64,000 nucleotides of DNA from Raphanus sativus (GCF_000801105.2 NC_079515.1:1612001-1676000); one strand, 5' to 3'; shown: positions 31,611-44,430, counted from the stretch's first letter. A program made the numbers and translations. The notes: generated by a model not told the origin, from the letters alone.

Positions 31611-31964
31611 TATAGAACATCGAAATATTCTTCTTTTAACTATACACTAAGCTACCTTGACAATGTGATAATTTTATTAATTGTGGTTTGTTTTCTTTAA
31701 AAAGTTGGTCAGTCTTAAAAGCTTACGTTAACCAAAAACAAGACGATGCTGCAATCAACGGTTTGAGTAAGAGATAACAACAGAGACATCGATTAGCCAA
31801 AAGACCTACCAATCCAAAAGAGACACACTCTCTGTTTAGTTTCCTACTAGTTAGCCTTACAGACCTTATCATTAGGACTTTCAAGATGCAAATAAGATTT
31901 GTTTTAACATCATACACAGTCATATAGCTAGGGTTATTTTAACATTTAATTACCAATCCCCTCC

Positions 31965-34502
31965 TCATGTTGAGTGTAACCTTCTCTTCAGTTCATTCTC
32001 CTCTGATATGTGTGGATGATTGGGGTTAGATGTTTCATGGCTGGGATTAACATCAGTTGTCAAAGCTGTACCTGAAACTCCAATAACAAATCATTACATA
32101 AACCTATAAACAGAACCACAAAGTTTGTCTTTTAAATAAAGAAGGGGGCAAAGAGAGAGAGAGAGAGAGAGAGGTAAACAAGCTTACTAAGAGTCTCTTC
32201 ATCCACACCAGTATGCTTCACAAGCACATTTTTCACCTGTCCCAACTGTTTCTTCTGCAACTCAGCTTGTGGGGCTGATGATGAGGAGGTGTCATGCTCG
32301 ACAGAGCAATGAGCTACAGGGGCTGACCTTTCTCCTTGAACCATGACATTGGCGATGAGGTCCCCTGGAAGATCTATTTCAAGCTTGTAATCCGCCACGA
32401 GTTCCAGTATAGCTCTCAGTCTTCCACCATCTTTCTCTTTGGCCTAACAGGAAACACCAAAAATAGATTGATTATGCCTACAATCAATCAGTGACTAATC
32501 AATTACAAGATCAGGTGAGTGATTATACCTTGGAGGATTCACTGGATCTATTTTCCAGGGCAGAACGTCTGAAACTGATGATCTCTTTCTTCAAGAGCTC
32601 TGAAGGTGAGAAGGATTCTTCTTTGTCCAGTTTAAACAAACATATAAGCCTGACTGCAGGAATATATAAACTTTTCTTGATCAGCTCTTCAACAAACTCT
32701 GCAAAAGATAAAGAAGAGTTAACCTTACTTCATTAGTTTTTATAAACTCTTTTATCTCACGGCGGCTACAAAACTGACCTCGGATCATAGGGTTGAGATT
32801 CAGATCTCCAAAGAGTATTGGAGCCTGTTCGTACTGAGCAACAGAGAGAAGCAAGCAAAGCAGTTTCTTCTTCATTGATCAGTGTCTTTAATCCATATGC
32901 AATGATGAAAAGGAGAAAGGCCAAGGCCTCGAGAGTTGATTTTGGAGCTTCGATAGTTATCCTCTCTTTCCATAGCGTTGCCACTTCTGTGGCTTGGAGC
33001 TGCAGCTGAGACTTATCCGGTAGTTGAATCTTGGCGAGCTCCTCGAAAAGAAGAACCAAAGTCTCCAAGAACGTGTCCTGAAAACGTGATCCTTCTCTGA
33101 TTTCATCCTTCGCTCGTTCCAGTCCTTTTCTGATTTCATCCTGCACTAGTTCCAGAACAAACTCTGCTGGATTAGGTGTAGCTCTAAGAACGCTGGAGAC
33201 TTCATGGCGCGTAAGAGAAGCTGAGATTCCATCAAGCATGAGAGTCTCTATCGGTTCAGTTTCTTCTTCTGCATTTCGTTGGCTGATGTCACTTACAGGT
33301 TGCTTCTCTCGCTTAACAAGCACATTGCTCATCTGTCTCAAGCGTTTCTTGAACTTGAGCTCTCTTTCAATCTCCCCCAACTCTTTGGATTTCAGGTCAA
33401 ACTGTTCACCAGAGATCTTTATCAGATTGTTCAACTCTTCTAACCTCTTTTCTTTCGCCTCAAGGTCGCATACGAAGCGCTTGCTTGATTCTCGAAGAGT
33501 TTCCAACTCCATCTGTTTAGAAACTTGCTCAACTGACTGCATCTCGAGCTGTCTCCGCTGAGACTCCAGCTTCTCATTCACAGCCGCAAGCTGCTGGACA
33601 GATTCTTCAATCCTAGAAAGAGTCAACTCCAAGTCTTTCTTCTTTATTTCTGTCACCACTTCCATCTCTCTCTTTAGCTGAATGAGTTTCTTTTCCTCTG
33701 ACCCCATCTGACTCTTAAGCAGATACAGGTCCTTCTCTTTATCTTTAACCTCTTTAGCTCTTTCTTCCATCTCAGAAGAGCTTCTGCAAACAGTCTCCAG
33801 GATCTCCTCGCGTCTCTTCTCAAGGAATAAATCATGCTGGTTTTGCATGACAAGAAGCTCGCTGGTTTGTTCCTCAATCAGTCTTTTGATCTCCCTTGAC
33901 TCTTCAATATCATTGTTCAATGACTGCACCATCTTCTTTTTCACCTCAAACTCAGAACTAGAAACCTCAATAGACTCTCTCACGCGTCCCAAGCCCTTCT
34001 CTCTAGAAGCTAACTCCAGTGACTTCATCTTAACCTGCTCAAGAGTCAGCACCAACTCCTTCTTCTTTTTAACCGTCTCGCTGCAAAGCCTCCCAATCTC
34101 AGCCGAATGCTGCCGCCACTGGTTCTTCTTCACCTCGATCTCCCTCTGAATCCTTGACGACGTGTCCAGCTTCCCCGTCAGCTCGTTTCTCTTCAACCTC
34201 AGCTCTTCCCCACACTCTTCCACCAGCTTCTTCAAGTCACCAGCTTCAGACCTCTCCTTCTCGAAAGCTTCAACCTTTTGTTCAAGGTCTGAGCTCAGAG
34301 TCTGGAGCTCCTTCTCCTTTAACTCTAGCTCTTTGGATCTATTCTTGATTTCGGCTTCAACCATCTCGTTATGCTTCTGTATACCTTTCAGCTGGGTAGC
34401 GCGGAGCAGTATTCCAGAGGCACTAACTCCAAGCTGCTCCATCGATTTGGCGAGATTCTCTATCTTCAACCTAATTAGTTCTTCATCACTTGTTTTATCC
34501 AT
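31965..34502 (-). CDS. FRIGIDA-like coiled-coil protein B, frameshifted
   Basis: The exon layout matches gene A: 34502-32779, 32698-32529, 32443-32188 and 32071-31965, with conserved GT-AG sites. The N-terminal coiled coil is longer than in A and starts MDKTSDEELIRLKIENL. The FRIGIDA domain includes ISASLTRHEVSSVLRATPNPAEF and ALAFLLFIIAYGLKTLINEEE. Relative to gene A, one extra base lies in the stretch 32841-32855 (plus ACAGAGAGAAGCAAG). After EEETALLA the frame shifts, and translation ends at 32766 after 578 residues. The QYEQAPILFGDLN segment and exons 2-4 (ELIKKSLYIPAVRLICLF; ISEENELKRRLHST) remain recognisable in the original frame. It is either a recent pseudogene, a truncated protein or a sequence error. 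No function is known. The intron after exon 3 carries a (GA)n run at 32154-32173. Confidence 0.8.
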
Positions 34503-35419
34503 TGATGAAACTTCAAAACCCTAAAAAATCTGCAAACGTTATTAAAAACAAGATGAGATTTTGATAGCATGAACACTGAACACACACAGGAAAGTCAATA
34601 TCAACCGTAAATTTAGAAACTTTTGAGCAAAAGAAATCTCCAAAAATGAACACATTGTTACAATGTTGACCACACATGTTAAATATGAAAAGAGACATTT
34701 TTGAGCAGTGAGATCGCTAACAGTGAGTAAAAGTAACTAAACCACTTGTGCATAAGATCTAACAAACAATCAAAAACCCTAATTTTGAATGAAAATGGGG
34801 GAAAGAAAAAAAACAGTACAGTGAGAAAGGGTGATGCTGGATGAGAGGCTGAATAGAAAAAATTCAGGAACTAAATTGTTTACCTGTGAACTAAAGGTTG
34901 AATGAGGTCCGAGGTGTTTGTTCAAGGGAGGAAGAAGCAGAGACGCAAGAGGAACAGATGGAGGGAGATTTGCCAATTCAAAAAGAAAATAGGAGGGAAC
35001 ATTAAGGTAGATGGGCTAATTCAGAGGAGAAAGAGGCCTATTGGGCTTTCTCCAATAGATATTTTTCCTGATTAACGTCGCAGATCAATTTCTAAAAGAA
35101 TTTCACACTTGCAAGCAACTCGATAAAGACAAAAACTATACTAAAGTCGGAATTCAAAGTCGTGACTAAGAATGGAAAAGCTTACTTAACAGGCTTTTTA
35201 GGACGAGATAGGCCCATTAGGCATTCAAATACTATTGTTTTACAGGGAAGGGAATTCAAAGTTGTGAGAACTGGCAGAAGCCGCAGCAAACAGAAGCCTT
35301 GAGAAGGGCTTTTAGTTAAATCTCTTAGGACTCTAAAGACTCTTATCTTCCTTGAAAGTTGAAACCATAAAGCCGAGCTGGAATCTGAAAATGAGAGGAC
35401 TCCCAAGCTAATGCCAGAA
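34503..35419. other. Promoter side of FRIGIDA-like B
   Basis: AGGTAGATGGGCTWATT...GAGGAGAAAGA...GGGCTTTCT at about 35003-35050 matches 27961-28005 upstream of gene A, so the promoters are homologous. An ORF-like stretch at 35182-35406 is not supported as a gene. Confidence 0.55.
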
Positions 35420-36877
35420 TCAAGCCTTGACCCGAATCACGAAGGAGCCTGTGAGGAGGACACATAAGAAGAATAGTCACCAAACCGCACTCACTTAACG
35501 TGACCAAACTCAAGTCATTCAAACAAATGCCAAGAGTTTTAAGATACTTTTGGTACTAAACCAAGAATCAGCTTAACAACTTACTACCTTTCTCCAGTTT
35601 TGTGATTCCGTGACTATATGAGTAAGTGAGACAAAAATAAAAAGGATAAAGGAAGGTGTGAACTCACAAGTGGGAAGGCTGGATATGTCTGCAGAGACAG
35701 CACAAGGTATCCCCAAGTTGGAGAGGACACCTCTTATGATTCCACATGGGAAATACAGGTACATGCTCACCGCTTGTGCTGCTTTGCTTTCCCCTGGAGT
35801 AGACGGATCTTCGGTTTCCTTCTCAGACGAAGGGTCAATCGAGACACGAGATAGCCATCTGAACTTGTTGTCTTGCAATACAAAAGTACCCTGAACAAAC
35901 ATTAGTCAGAAAGGAACACACGCACACGCACACGCACAAGAAGAATTTTCCCTCTTTTTTTTTTAATTTCAGAGGAAAATCATACCCGGTGATTAGTCTT
36001 GAGATTATCAATCTGCTTCTTGAAAACCTCAGACCAGAAGTCTTTACAGATAAACTTGATTGCCTCTAGATGGTCGCTGAACCTTGGTCTTTCCATAGTG
36101 TACCTAGTGACAAGAAAAAAGGAACAGAGTTATACACAATCATTAAATACGATGCACTATCTGCTATTCCTAAAACACTGTAAAACAGCCTTAAAGTAGG
36201 CATCAAAAGCTGCTGCTTCCACAGACATAATCTTAAGGGAACAAAGGGACTTTTATAAAAGTTAAAGATGGATTAAGCCTCTAAAACAGTGAGAAACCTC
36301 CACTCTATACTCAGGGCAGGTGATCTCAAATTCAAACTCCTAACAACTCTCAGAGGCAAGCCATTGTTACACGAACAAGTTGAGAAGTTCCAGATTACTT
36401 GATTTTTTTCTGATAACTTCTACGCCACAGAACACCATAAACCTCAAGATCCTCGTTTCAGTACCAAATTGATTTCAAATCCCTAAACCCCAAATAACTC
36501 CCAATGAAATGAACAATTCAGAATTATCCCGATTTGATCTTCCCAATCTATCACCTTCTCAGGCATTCATGGCTAATTACAGACGAGAAACGATTAAATC
36601 CACCAATCAGCGAATCAGCTCAACAATAATACAAACTCCTCCAGATCTAAGAATCAATACTTAATCTCAGTAGGAAGGATGAACTATATCGAGATCAGAC
36701 GAGCGATCAAGTCAAAGGAACAGACCTCTCGGAGAGCTGGTGGCCGACCTGATAACCGATGGCCTCGATCCTCCGAGCGGCGAGTTCCGGCTTGTTGGCG
36801 TAGAATCTGCCGCTGTACATCGCCACCATCTCCATCAACATAGTGTCTACACAGCTCTCCGCCACTTCTCTCACCAT
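35420..36877 (-). CDS. TRAPP complex subunit, Trs33/TRAPPC6 type
   Basis: Four exons: 36877-36726, 36103-35986, 35890-35668 and 35448-35420, giving 173 residues. All junctions are phase-consistent. The protein starts [18 protein letters not shown]. It then shows [66 protein letters not shown] and the short last exon CSFVIRVKA. This is the BET3-fold TRAPP family, whose complexes act as Rab guanine-nucleotide exchange factors in ER-Golgi and Golgi traffic. Length and ending match the Arabidopsis protein at the syntenic position (AT3G05000 from memory). Intron 3 contains sequence also found upstream of FRIGIDA-like A. Confidence 0.93.
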
Positions 36878-37407
36878 TTTTTCGTCTCTCTCTCTTTCGA
36901 CGACGACGAGGAGCACACGATGATGCAGCACGAAGCTCACCGATCTATTACCTTGTGAGAATATTTGCACATTTACGTCCTTCGTACTTTCTGTTATTTC
37001 TTATCTGTCTTCGAAAGAGCATAGATAACCTTAAATTTCCCTCGCTCGGTATATTTAAACCGTCTTATTTTGGTTCACTTTTTCATCTCATGTCCGGTTT
37101 ATGCCTGTATTTTCCGGTTTAGGGTGTATAAAATTAAGAATTAGTCAAGGCTACTAAGCAATTTCTCATTAGCACAATAACACACTAAAATTGTAAAGCA
37201 ATCCACATTAGTTTTATCTATCTTCAGAAGAAAATACATTGTAGCAGTGAAAATATATCAGATACACAATTTAGTCATCATTGTATATAAATAAATTCTC
37301 TAAAATTCACAAATCCAGTAACACTCTCCTAAGACCAAATGAGAGTTATAATGAGAAAGATGAGTTTGATGTCATAGTTCTGGTTTGTGTGTTAAAGGGT
37401 TAAAAGA
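36878..37407. other. Intergenic DNA between TRAPP and SCD2-like genes
   Basis: This holds the TRAPP promoter/leader (36878-37100) and the 3' flank of the SCD2-like gene. I see no other feature. Confidence 0.5.
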
Positions 37408-40400
37408 TCAGAAAGAAAGTTCAAGATGAGCAGAAGGGTTGGATTCATGGTCAAGTCCTTTTCTTGATTTTTGCCAAAGCTGTGACTCTATGTTCAGCTT
37501 CCTCAGCTCCATTAGTCCCCTTTCAACTGTATTTCACCACCGGTTACATAAAAACACACGGTTTCATATGAGAAAGAAAGAGTGTGAGTAAGAGAACTGT
37601 ACCATCAACAGCGTCCTGGGACGTGGCAGATCGAGTCCCTTGGTTTATCCAATACTGGAGACGCTCATCCGCGAGATCAGCTTCGATATCATGGTTCTTA
37701 GCTCGTCTCCAAAAATATGAAAGCCAAGCCTGTGTGTGTATGTAAAGCCACAATGAGAATGTCACATGACAACTCCCACGTAAAACATCGACAAAGAGAA
37801 CTGATGTGTTTCCTTTTTTATTGTACCTGTTTAAAACTCACATCTTCAACTTCATCATCACTTAGCTCTGCAAAGGGACATTTAAGGGACAAATCCTAAG
37901 TTATTTAATTTAAAAAAAAAACATATTATGAATGATACTTGATTAGGGGTCTGATCACATCAATGCCTTAGTGTACAAGAACAGATCATCTTGTAAAAAA
38001 GTTACCGACTTACCAAAGGCTTCAAACTGTCCATCCATTGGCAATTTCACTTCATCTATAAATTGTTTTTGGAAACAAAAATATGGATCAGGAAAAAGTG
38101 AAACATTATATTCAAGTTAAGCTTTAGATGGTTTGGTTATAACCTGAAACAAAAGTCTTGGATGACGTGTTTCGTCTATTTTGAGCCATGACATATGCAA
38201 CTGCCTCCTGTACCTTTAGACAGACCAAAAAAATATGTCGCTTGAGACTTGAATCATCATCATCTAATACAAGAAGAGTTCTCTCATGTTCAGTGTTTTT
38301 TTTTTGAACCTTTAGTGCAGCCAGTTCTCTCAAACCTTTCTCAACCCATACCATGCTTTCAACATTTCCTTCACCAGAAGTTTCTTGTAGATTTTGAAAT
38401 GTTTTTTCTCTTTCTCCGAGAGTGCTGTTAGCTGCTTGGTGTTAAAAACCAGATGGTAAGTAACAAACGAGATCAGAATTATGTAAGAAAACAGCGGTTA
38501 TAAATTAGTGCAGGTTTAAACTATTACAACGTGTGACGATGTCTCTAGCTCTTTGTCCTGCAGAGAGAACAATCTCTAGAGGAAGAGGTGCAAATGATGA
38601 CCAGTACTCGTGCTTGGCTCTTGCAATATCTGCTTGAATCCCTGCCATAACATTAAAACTCAGCTTCTTCAACAGTAGAATCACTATGAAGAATCTGTTT
38701 ATAGATTATATGTGCAAGAGCAAGGTGGTTACCATGTCTAACGCATAAGCCCCAATAACGTGAAAGCCAGCACCTCTTGAGAACAACCTCTTCCTAAGAT
38801 TAAAGAGCTATAGATTAGAAGCTATCCACTTAAAATATATATATGAACCGTTTAACAATATAGCATACCATCTCCTCCTGAGTTAATATCAATCTCTTGG
38901 TCATGGTCTTAAGAGAGTTAAGCTCTGATTCAACTTCGTGAAGCTGCTCTAGAGAAGATGCTGCTTCCTCCCTAGCAATCTAACATCCAGTTCCAAGATA
39001 TAAAAAACGTTAGTAAGTATAACTTCAGATAATCAGTATGAGAACAACAAAAAGAAGTTAAAGTACCTCAGCTTCTGTATGAAGAGCTGAAACATCTTCC
39101 CTCTTTCCTCCACGAGTTTGTGATGCGACTTTCAAAGCAGCCTGATAAGATATCGGATCTCTCGGTTATGTCAAGATCTAAACTATAACTATAAACCAGC
39201 ACTGACCTCTCTCTGTTGCAGAGCTGCCTCCTTCCTGAAGCAAGAAACACCATTCATAGAATTAGAAAATTTGTCATTAGGGTCATCTAGAATTTGGATA
39301 GAACTGATCAACTTGCCTGCTTAAAAGACGTGCGTCCATTGTAACACCTTCTCCAAGGATCTCAACCTAACGAAAAAGAATATTAAAGCTTGAGACAGAA
39401 ACATACAGCATGTTAAGAATGGACTTACTTCTATGAATCACATGCTTACCTGTTTCTCAAGTTGCTTAGCTCTTGCATCTGCTTCTTCACATTTATCTTC
39501 TGCAAGTCGAAGCTGGGGACGCACAAATTAGGATGGGATGCAAATATTATCTAACTTTCACAGAGAATCTACCAGACTGATAGAATGAAATAGAATAAAC
39601 TAGTGCCTAGTAACACCAACTGTGAAAATCTACTGGCATCACCTTGTCTAACAAGCTTTCATTTTCTTCCTGTAACATATCAACCTGCAATGAAAACAAA
39701 AACTCTTTCCATAAAAAATTGTATAAAAATGAAGGCTCTAGTTATAAACCAATCATTAGTTTCATGAAAATATCTTTCAGCTTCTGAAGAAGCCAAACCT
39801 CATCTTGCAAAGCTGAAGTAGACCGTTGACTTCCTAACTCTCTTAAGTTGCCTGAGCTTCCCAAATCCATGGAGAACCTACTATAAACAGAAACACACTG
39901 AACTAAGACCACACTGAAAAATGTGTAGAAACGATTGTCTCAGTGAGTGTCTTCGGACAAGCAGCGATCCTTTAGTTACCTTTTGTCTTTTCTAAGATTG
40001 GTTGGTGTGTCAGATTGAAATGCAGGAGTGACTGGTTTGAGTGATATAGGCACAGAAGATGGCATTAGAGGTACTGTCCTTATGGGACGACCACTGAAAG
40101 ATGAACGCGCTGAGGGAGGTTGATCCATAGTATTGAGAGACTGAGTTGATTTGTTAGAGAAGCCAGAACGTGCAGATGGAGATTGGTGATCCACTTGGTT
40201 AGTTGTTGGCTGAGGTAATGTGGAATCCTCACCGAATGAGGATCGGCTACCTGAAGTTGGAACTCCGGTCTGAGGTTGTTCCTTGGTACGAATTGACTAA
40301 TGCAAAAAATCAAACCAAGTTTCAGATGAAGTCAAAAGCAACAACAAAGCACTAAACCATAAACAAAGTTAACTTCACACACAACTTTTCTGGTTAATGG

Positions 40401-41899
40401 CAGTGTTACATAGATTCTTGATTCATAAAACACAACGACGTTATTATTTATTTTTATATTTATAAGTATTATAACCATGTTTAAATAAGACAAGAGTAGC
40501 TAACGAACTAGATTTTACCAAAGGAGTGCGAGGTTTCATCGACCGTCCACCAGCAAGTCCTATGCTAGGCATGACACTAGTATAAGGCTCATCATAATCA
40601 GCATCACCGTCTCCACTAGATGGTGGCTGAGCTAGTGCCTGTGGATGCCTCAGTGGAGGGTTTTTTGTCTGCATAGTAAACAGAGAAACAACAGGTCAAG
40701 TTTCACGAGGTAAAAACTAGTAAGAACACATTGAAAACATACCAGAGGAGAACGTGGCCGAGCAGCCCTTCCACCAGCAAGTCCAACACTTGGAACGCCA
40801 GCATATGGAGTCTCATCATCTTCGTTTTCCTCATCAGCAGGTTGACTAACTGCCATCACCGGACGTCCTTGTGGTTGGACTTTGTTCTGCGCTTACCAAC
40901 TAAACGTTCAGATCAAGTTGATATTAAAAAATAAAAATAAGACACGACATGAACATTTCAAGTATTCAGACAATACCATAGAAGCCTGTGGTCGCATTGC
41001 CCTCCCACTTCCAAGCCCAATACTTGGTCTACCTATTGTATAATCTACTGAAACAACATCATCACCATCATCGTCATCATCATTCTTTCTATCTTCATTG
41101 GCTGGTTGTGTACGTCTCGGAGGTGCAATTTTAGTCTGCGCCGAAATGAAATAAACATATAAGCTTAAAGATACATTTAGCTGGATAAGCACTTGCAAAA
41201 AAAAAAAAAAAAAAAAAACTTGCAATAAGCTAACCACCACAGGAGACTTAGGTCTTATCGCTCTCCCACCAGGAAGGCCAATACTAGGTCTGCTGATAGA
41301 TACATCCACTGAAAAATCATCATCTTCATTGTCATCATCAGCTAACTGTGGAGTTCCCATCTGCGGTCGCCTTGCTACAGGTTTCTTGATCTGTCATTCA
41401 AGAAAAAAAAACATTATCACATTCACATACATCTTTTTTTTTCTTTTTGAATATCAGGAAGATCAGGGCAGAAATTAATAGCATGTAATATTAGTTTCGT
41501 CTTAACCGTCACTCGAGTTGGGGTGGCATAGTCTTTTTTCAGTTTGAGTTAATGACCTTTTGTCACATACAATCCTTACACAAATAAAATTGAGTTTGTT
41601 GTTTTTATTACCATTGGGGACCGAGAAGGATGAGATCTTCCAGCAGCGAGTCCGATGCTTCCGACAGCATTGTAGTCAAAGGAAAGGTCATCATCACTGT
41701 CTTCATCGTCCCCTGTTTGGTTTGACATCACAGCCGCGAGTCTCTGAGCAGCTGCTTTCGTCTGAGCTTTCTTGGCGTTAGATCCTGGCCCAGCGTTGGA
41801 TCCTGACCGTGCGTGACGATTCATCAGAGGAGACGTCATCATCGGGGAAGATGGATCCGTGGTCTGGTTCCTCACGTGAACAGGCCTCGTGTTCCTCAT
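37408..41899 (-). CDS. SCD2-like coiled-coil protein with serially repeated exons
   Basis: About 21 exons. Exon 1 (41899-41612) begins [19 protein letters not shown] and holds [17 protein letters not shown]. Exons 1-5 (exons 2-5 at 41390-~41238, 41135-40977, 40886-40743, 40668-40519) each encode an acidic stretch and a motif (G/P)S(I/V)GLxxGR(A/S)xxPxxP. Exon 6 (40296-39979) is Ser/Pro-rich. The coiled-coil part begins with [18 protein letters not shown] (near 39885). It continues as [44 protein letters not shown] and [18 protein letters not shown], then [30 protein letters not shown] and [20 protein letters not shown]. The protein ends near [20 protein letters not shown]2 in Arabidopsis works with SCD1 in clathrin-linked post-Golgi traffic and cytokinesis of stomatal cells; sharing of that role is inferred. 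I do not recall this gene at the Arabidopsis syntenic site. Confidence 0.87.
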
Positions 41900-42368
41900 C
41901 TTCGATAGATAGATTCAAACTGAAATGTTTCTCAAAAAAAAATCCAATCGAGAAACAGAAGAGGAAACTTTCTATTTATAGCAGCGATAATTACGCGCGA
42001 ACGATCCGGTCGTTACGCCAGAGATTGCGAGTGGGTTTCAACGGTCGGATTAGAAAAAAAAAAAGGTTTCTTTTATACCTTTTTCCAGTTTGTTTTCACC
42101 CCAATATTATAATATATTCACTAATCGCACCTTTTATTTATTTTGTTTGTTTTATTCTTTTCAGTTTTGCTCTGTTTTCGTGTTCTGTTTTAAGTTTTAC
42201 TCTGTTTTCGAGTACTCTGTTTTAAGCTGTAATGGTTAAATTGATTATGTGAAGATGCTATGTTTAGTCGTTTACTCGTTTTAGTTACTTACTTCAGATT
42301 AGATGTCTCGTGTCTACAGGTTTATTCTATCTTCGGTTTTGAATTTTACTTCCAATCTCATGTTTTAG

Positions 42369-43022
42369 GCATGGGAATGCACTCCTAGGAGAGAAAGTTG
42401 TGTGGAATCTATTGACACTGTTCACAACATCTGGAATGTTGTTTCTGGTTCTCTTCCAAGGAAACTTACGCGAATGGCGGTGAAGCGTTGACACGGACTT
42501 TCCTCATCTCGGGGCTTGTTATAGGTCTAGATTTGCTTCTCAAGGTTACCATTGTGTTCATAACTATGAGATGTTGTTACTTTCAGATAGTTTGATGAGA
42601 TATATGTGAAACTTGTACTATTCATTTCAAGGCAGTTTATTTCTTTGGAATTTGGGGTACAATTGTTTATTGACAAAGATGAGCACATACAAATTTTCAA
42701 ATGGGGATTACGGATCATCCGCAAGCTCTTGCTTGCGGCCATCTATGGGATGATATTCTTCATGTACAACTCTTAAGCAAAGAGAAAGGTTACCAGGTAA
42801 ATCACATTGACCACTCATCTCCTCCTTATGGTTGCATAAGCCAATATCACTTTCTCACCGTATCACCATCACCTTTTTAATCGCTATAGCACCATCAGTA
42901 TCACTTGTTGCTTGTTCACATGATTTGGTGCTGAAGTTCACTTTGGTTTTGCTGCAGGAGGAAGATCTGAACTTGGAGAATATGTCTACTATTCAGAGAT
43001 GAAAGATGCTGATTGGGAATAA
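42369..43022 (+). pseudogene. Transmembrane-40 family (CAND2-like) pseudogene
   Basis: Fragments in changing frames match the plant Tmemb_40 membrane-protein family. They are VVWNLLTLFTTSGMLFLVLFQGN, then YANGGEALTRTFLISGLVIG ending LDLLLK before a GT donor, then FIDKDEHIQIFKWGLRIIRK and LLLAAIYGMIFFMYNS. A last exon ends YVYYSEMKDADWE before a TAA at 43020-43022. Frame breaks occur after FQGN (one extra base), before the FIDKDEH segment, and after MYNS. The N-terminal exons and the exon between MYNS and the tail are missing. Intron signals are retained, so it is not retroposed. Arabidopsis has an intact gene of this family (AT3G05010, annotated as a candidate GPCR) between the TRAPP and ACP genes, so this looks like the dead orthologue in place. 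Confidence 0.8.
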
Positions 43023-43398
43023 TCAATCAGAACCTGTATGTATGTATATTACAATGTGAATAGGATTGTTTATTAATGAAGGCTATTGTCAATCTTTGAC
43101 TTGTGTATGTGTTATTAACACAAGACTCTCTATAGGTGTGTGTAAGGAAACCAACAGTTTTGCCTAACCTCTCTGCATTTGGCATCTGGATTTAAGAACA
43201 GAAAAAGAAACAAGCTTTCCTTCATCATGTGTAACCAAAAGTTTTCAGTCGACAAATAGAGATGATATCCATGGCATACAGATACTACTTAAACCAACAG
43301 AGTCGCATGACACATTAAAAAAAAAAAAAGAAAAATGAGAGAAACATTATGAAAACAACAAACCCAACAAAGCCTTTGGTTCTCTCTTAATACTAAAA

Positions 43399-44280
43399 TT
43401 ACTTATTGGCTTCCACGAGCTCTTCAATGAGCTCAGCAGCTTGCTCCACAGTTGCAATCTTCTGTGCTTTCTCTTCAGCCATTTCGATGCCAAACTCTTC
43501 CTCCAAACCCATCACTATCTCAACCTGCCAAAAAAAAAAAGAAACACAGTAAATAATCAGCATTTAAAAAACAAAAAAAAAAACTCTTTTTTTTTTTTTG
43601 GTAATCATGTCAAATAAAAAAAAAAAACTCTTTATTCACATAAGAGAGAGAGAGAGTGATGGGGGTGAATTACAGTGTCGAGAGAATCAGCTCCGAGATC
43701 AGCAAATTTGGTTTCTGCAACGACCTTTTGATCGTCTTTGAGTGAGAGTTGCTTCTTCACGATCTTAGACACTTTCTCTACTGTCTCTGGTTTGGCCTAA
43801 TTAAAAAAAAAAACAAAATAGACAAAGATTTATCACTAGCAATCTCGGAAAAAAAATGCTGACAGTGGTTGTACAACAGAACATACCGCGCAAGAGATTG
43901 AGAAGCGAGTGGGGATCGAACGGCGCAGGTTGAAGGAGAGATTAGTCCTTGACACCAAAGCAGCTGGCTTCTGGAATGTTGCCTGTTAGGTTCACAAATA
44001 CAACAAAAACATGTTCATTCATACACTACTACTACTCAATGGGACTATTGTTTCTGTTGTTTAAATAACCAAAAGGACATATCCATTCCCATAACAAATC
44101 ATTGCTCGCAAGTTGTGTTTCAAATGAACACAGATCGAAATCTACACAGCCTTTAAACGCAAATAGAATGTTAAATCCAATTGAAATGAGATTTAATCAG
44201 GAATGAACATAAGAAAAAACTAGAGATTCGTAAAGCTAACATCTTTCTAATCCTTCACATAATCAAGTGATCTAAAAAGC

Positions 44281-44333
<53 letters not shown>

Positions 44334-44430
44334 CAGAGCGATCTGGAAAACAGGAACAAGAACAAGAAGATGAGATTACCAGAGAAGTAGCTTGCATGGA
44401 GGAGACAGAAGAGCTGAAAGTGGTCGACAT
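43399..44430 (-). CDS. ACP1: Plastid acyl carrier protein
   Basis: Four exons: 44430-44380, 43982-43887, 43796-43674 and 43524-43399, giving 131 residues. The first ~50 residues are Ser/Thr/Arg-rich without acidic residues ([17 protein letters not shown]...), a chloroplast transit peptide. The mature part begins near [13 protein letters not shown]. It contains [20 protein letters not shown], whose Ser in DSL carries the 4'-phosphopantetheine arm, and ends [11 protein letters not shown]. It carries growing acyl chains for type II fatty-acid synthesis in the plastid stroma. The split of the prosthetic-group motif right after DSLDT and the position beside NHX2 fit Arabidopsis ACP1 (AT3G05020 from memory). 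Intron 1 carries a (TA)n array at 44281-44330. Confidence 0.94.
44281..44330. repeat. (TA)n microsatellite in acyl carrier protein intron 1
   Basis: A pure TA run of about 48 bp, roughly 50 bp downstream of the exon 1 donor on the minus strand. Confidence 0.95.

Noticed and set aside
35182..35406. A 74-residue minus-strand open frame
   Set aside because: It lies in the 3' region of the TRAPP gene, matches no family I recognise and has no splice partners.
35113..35496. An insertion next to FRIGIDA-like gene B relative to gene A
   Set aside because: The extra sequence contains the last exon of the TRAPP gene (CSFVIRVKA). It is ancestral and was deleted from the gene A side.
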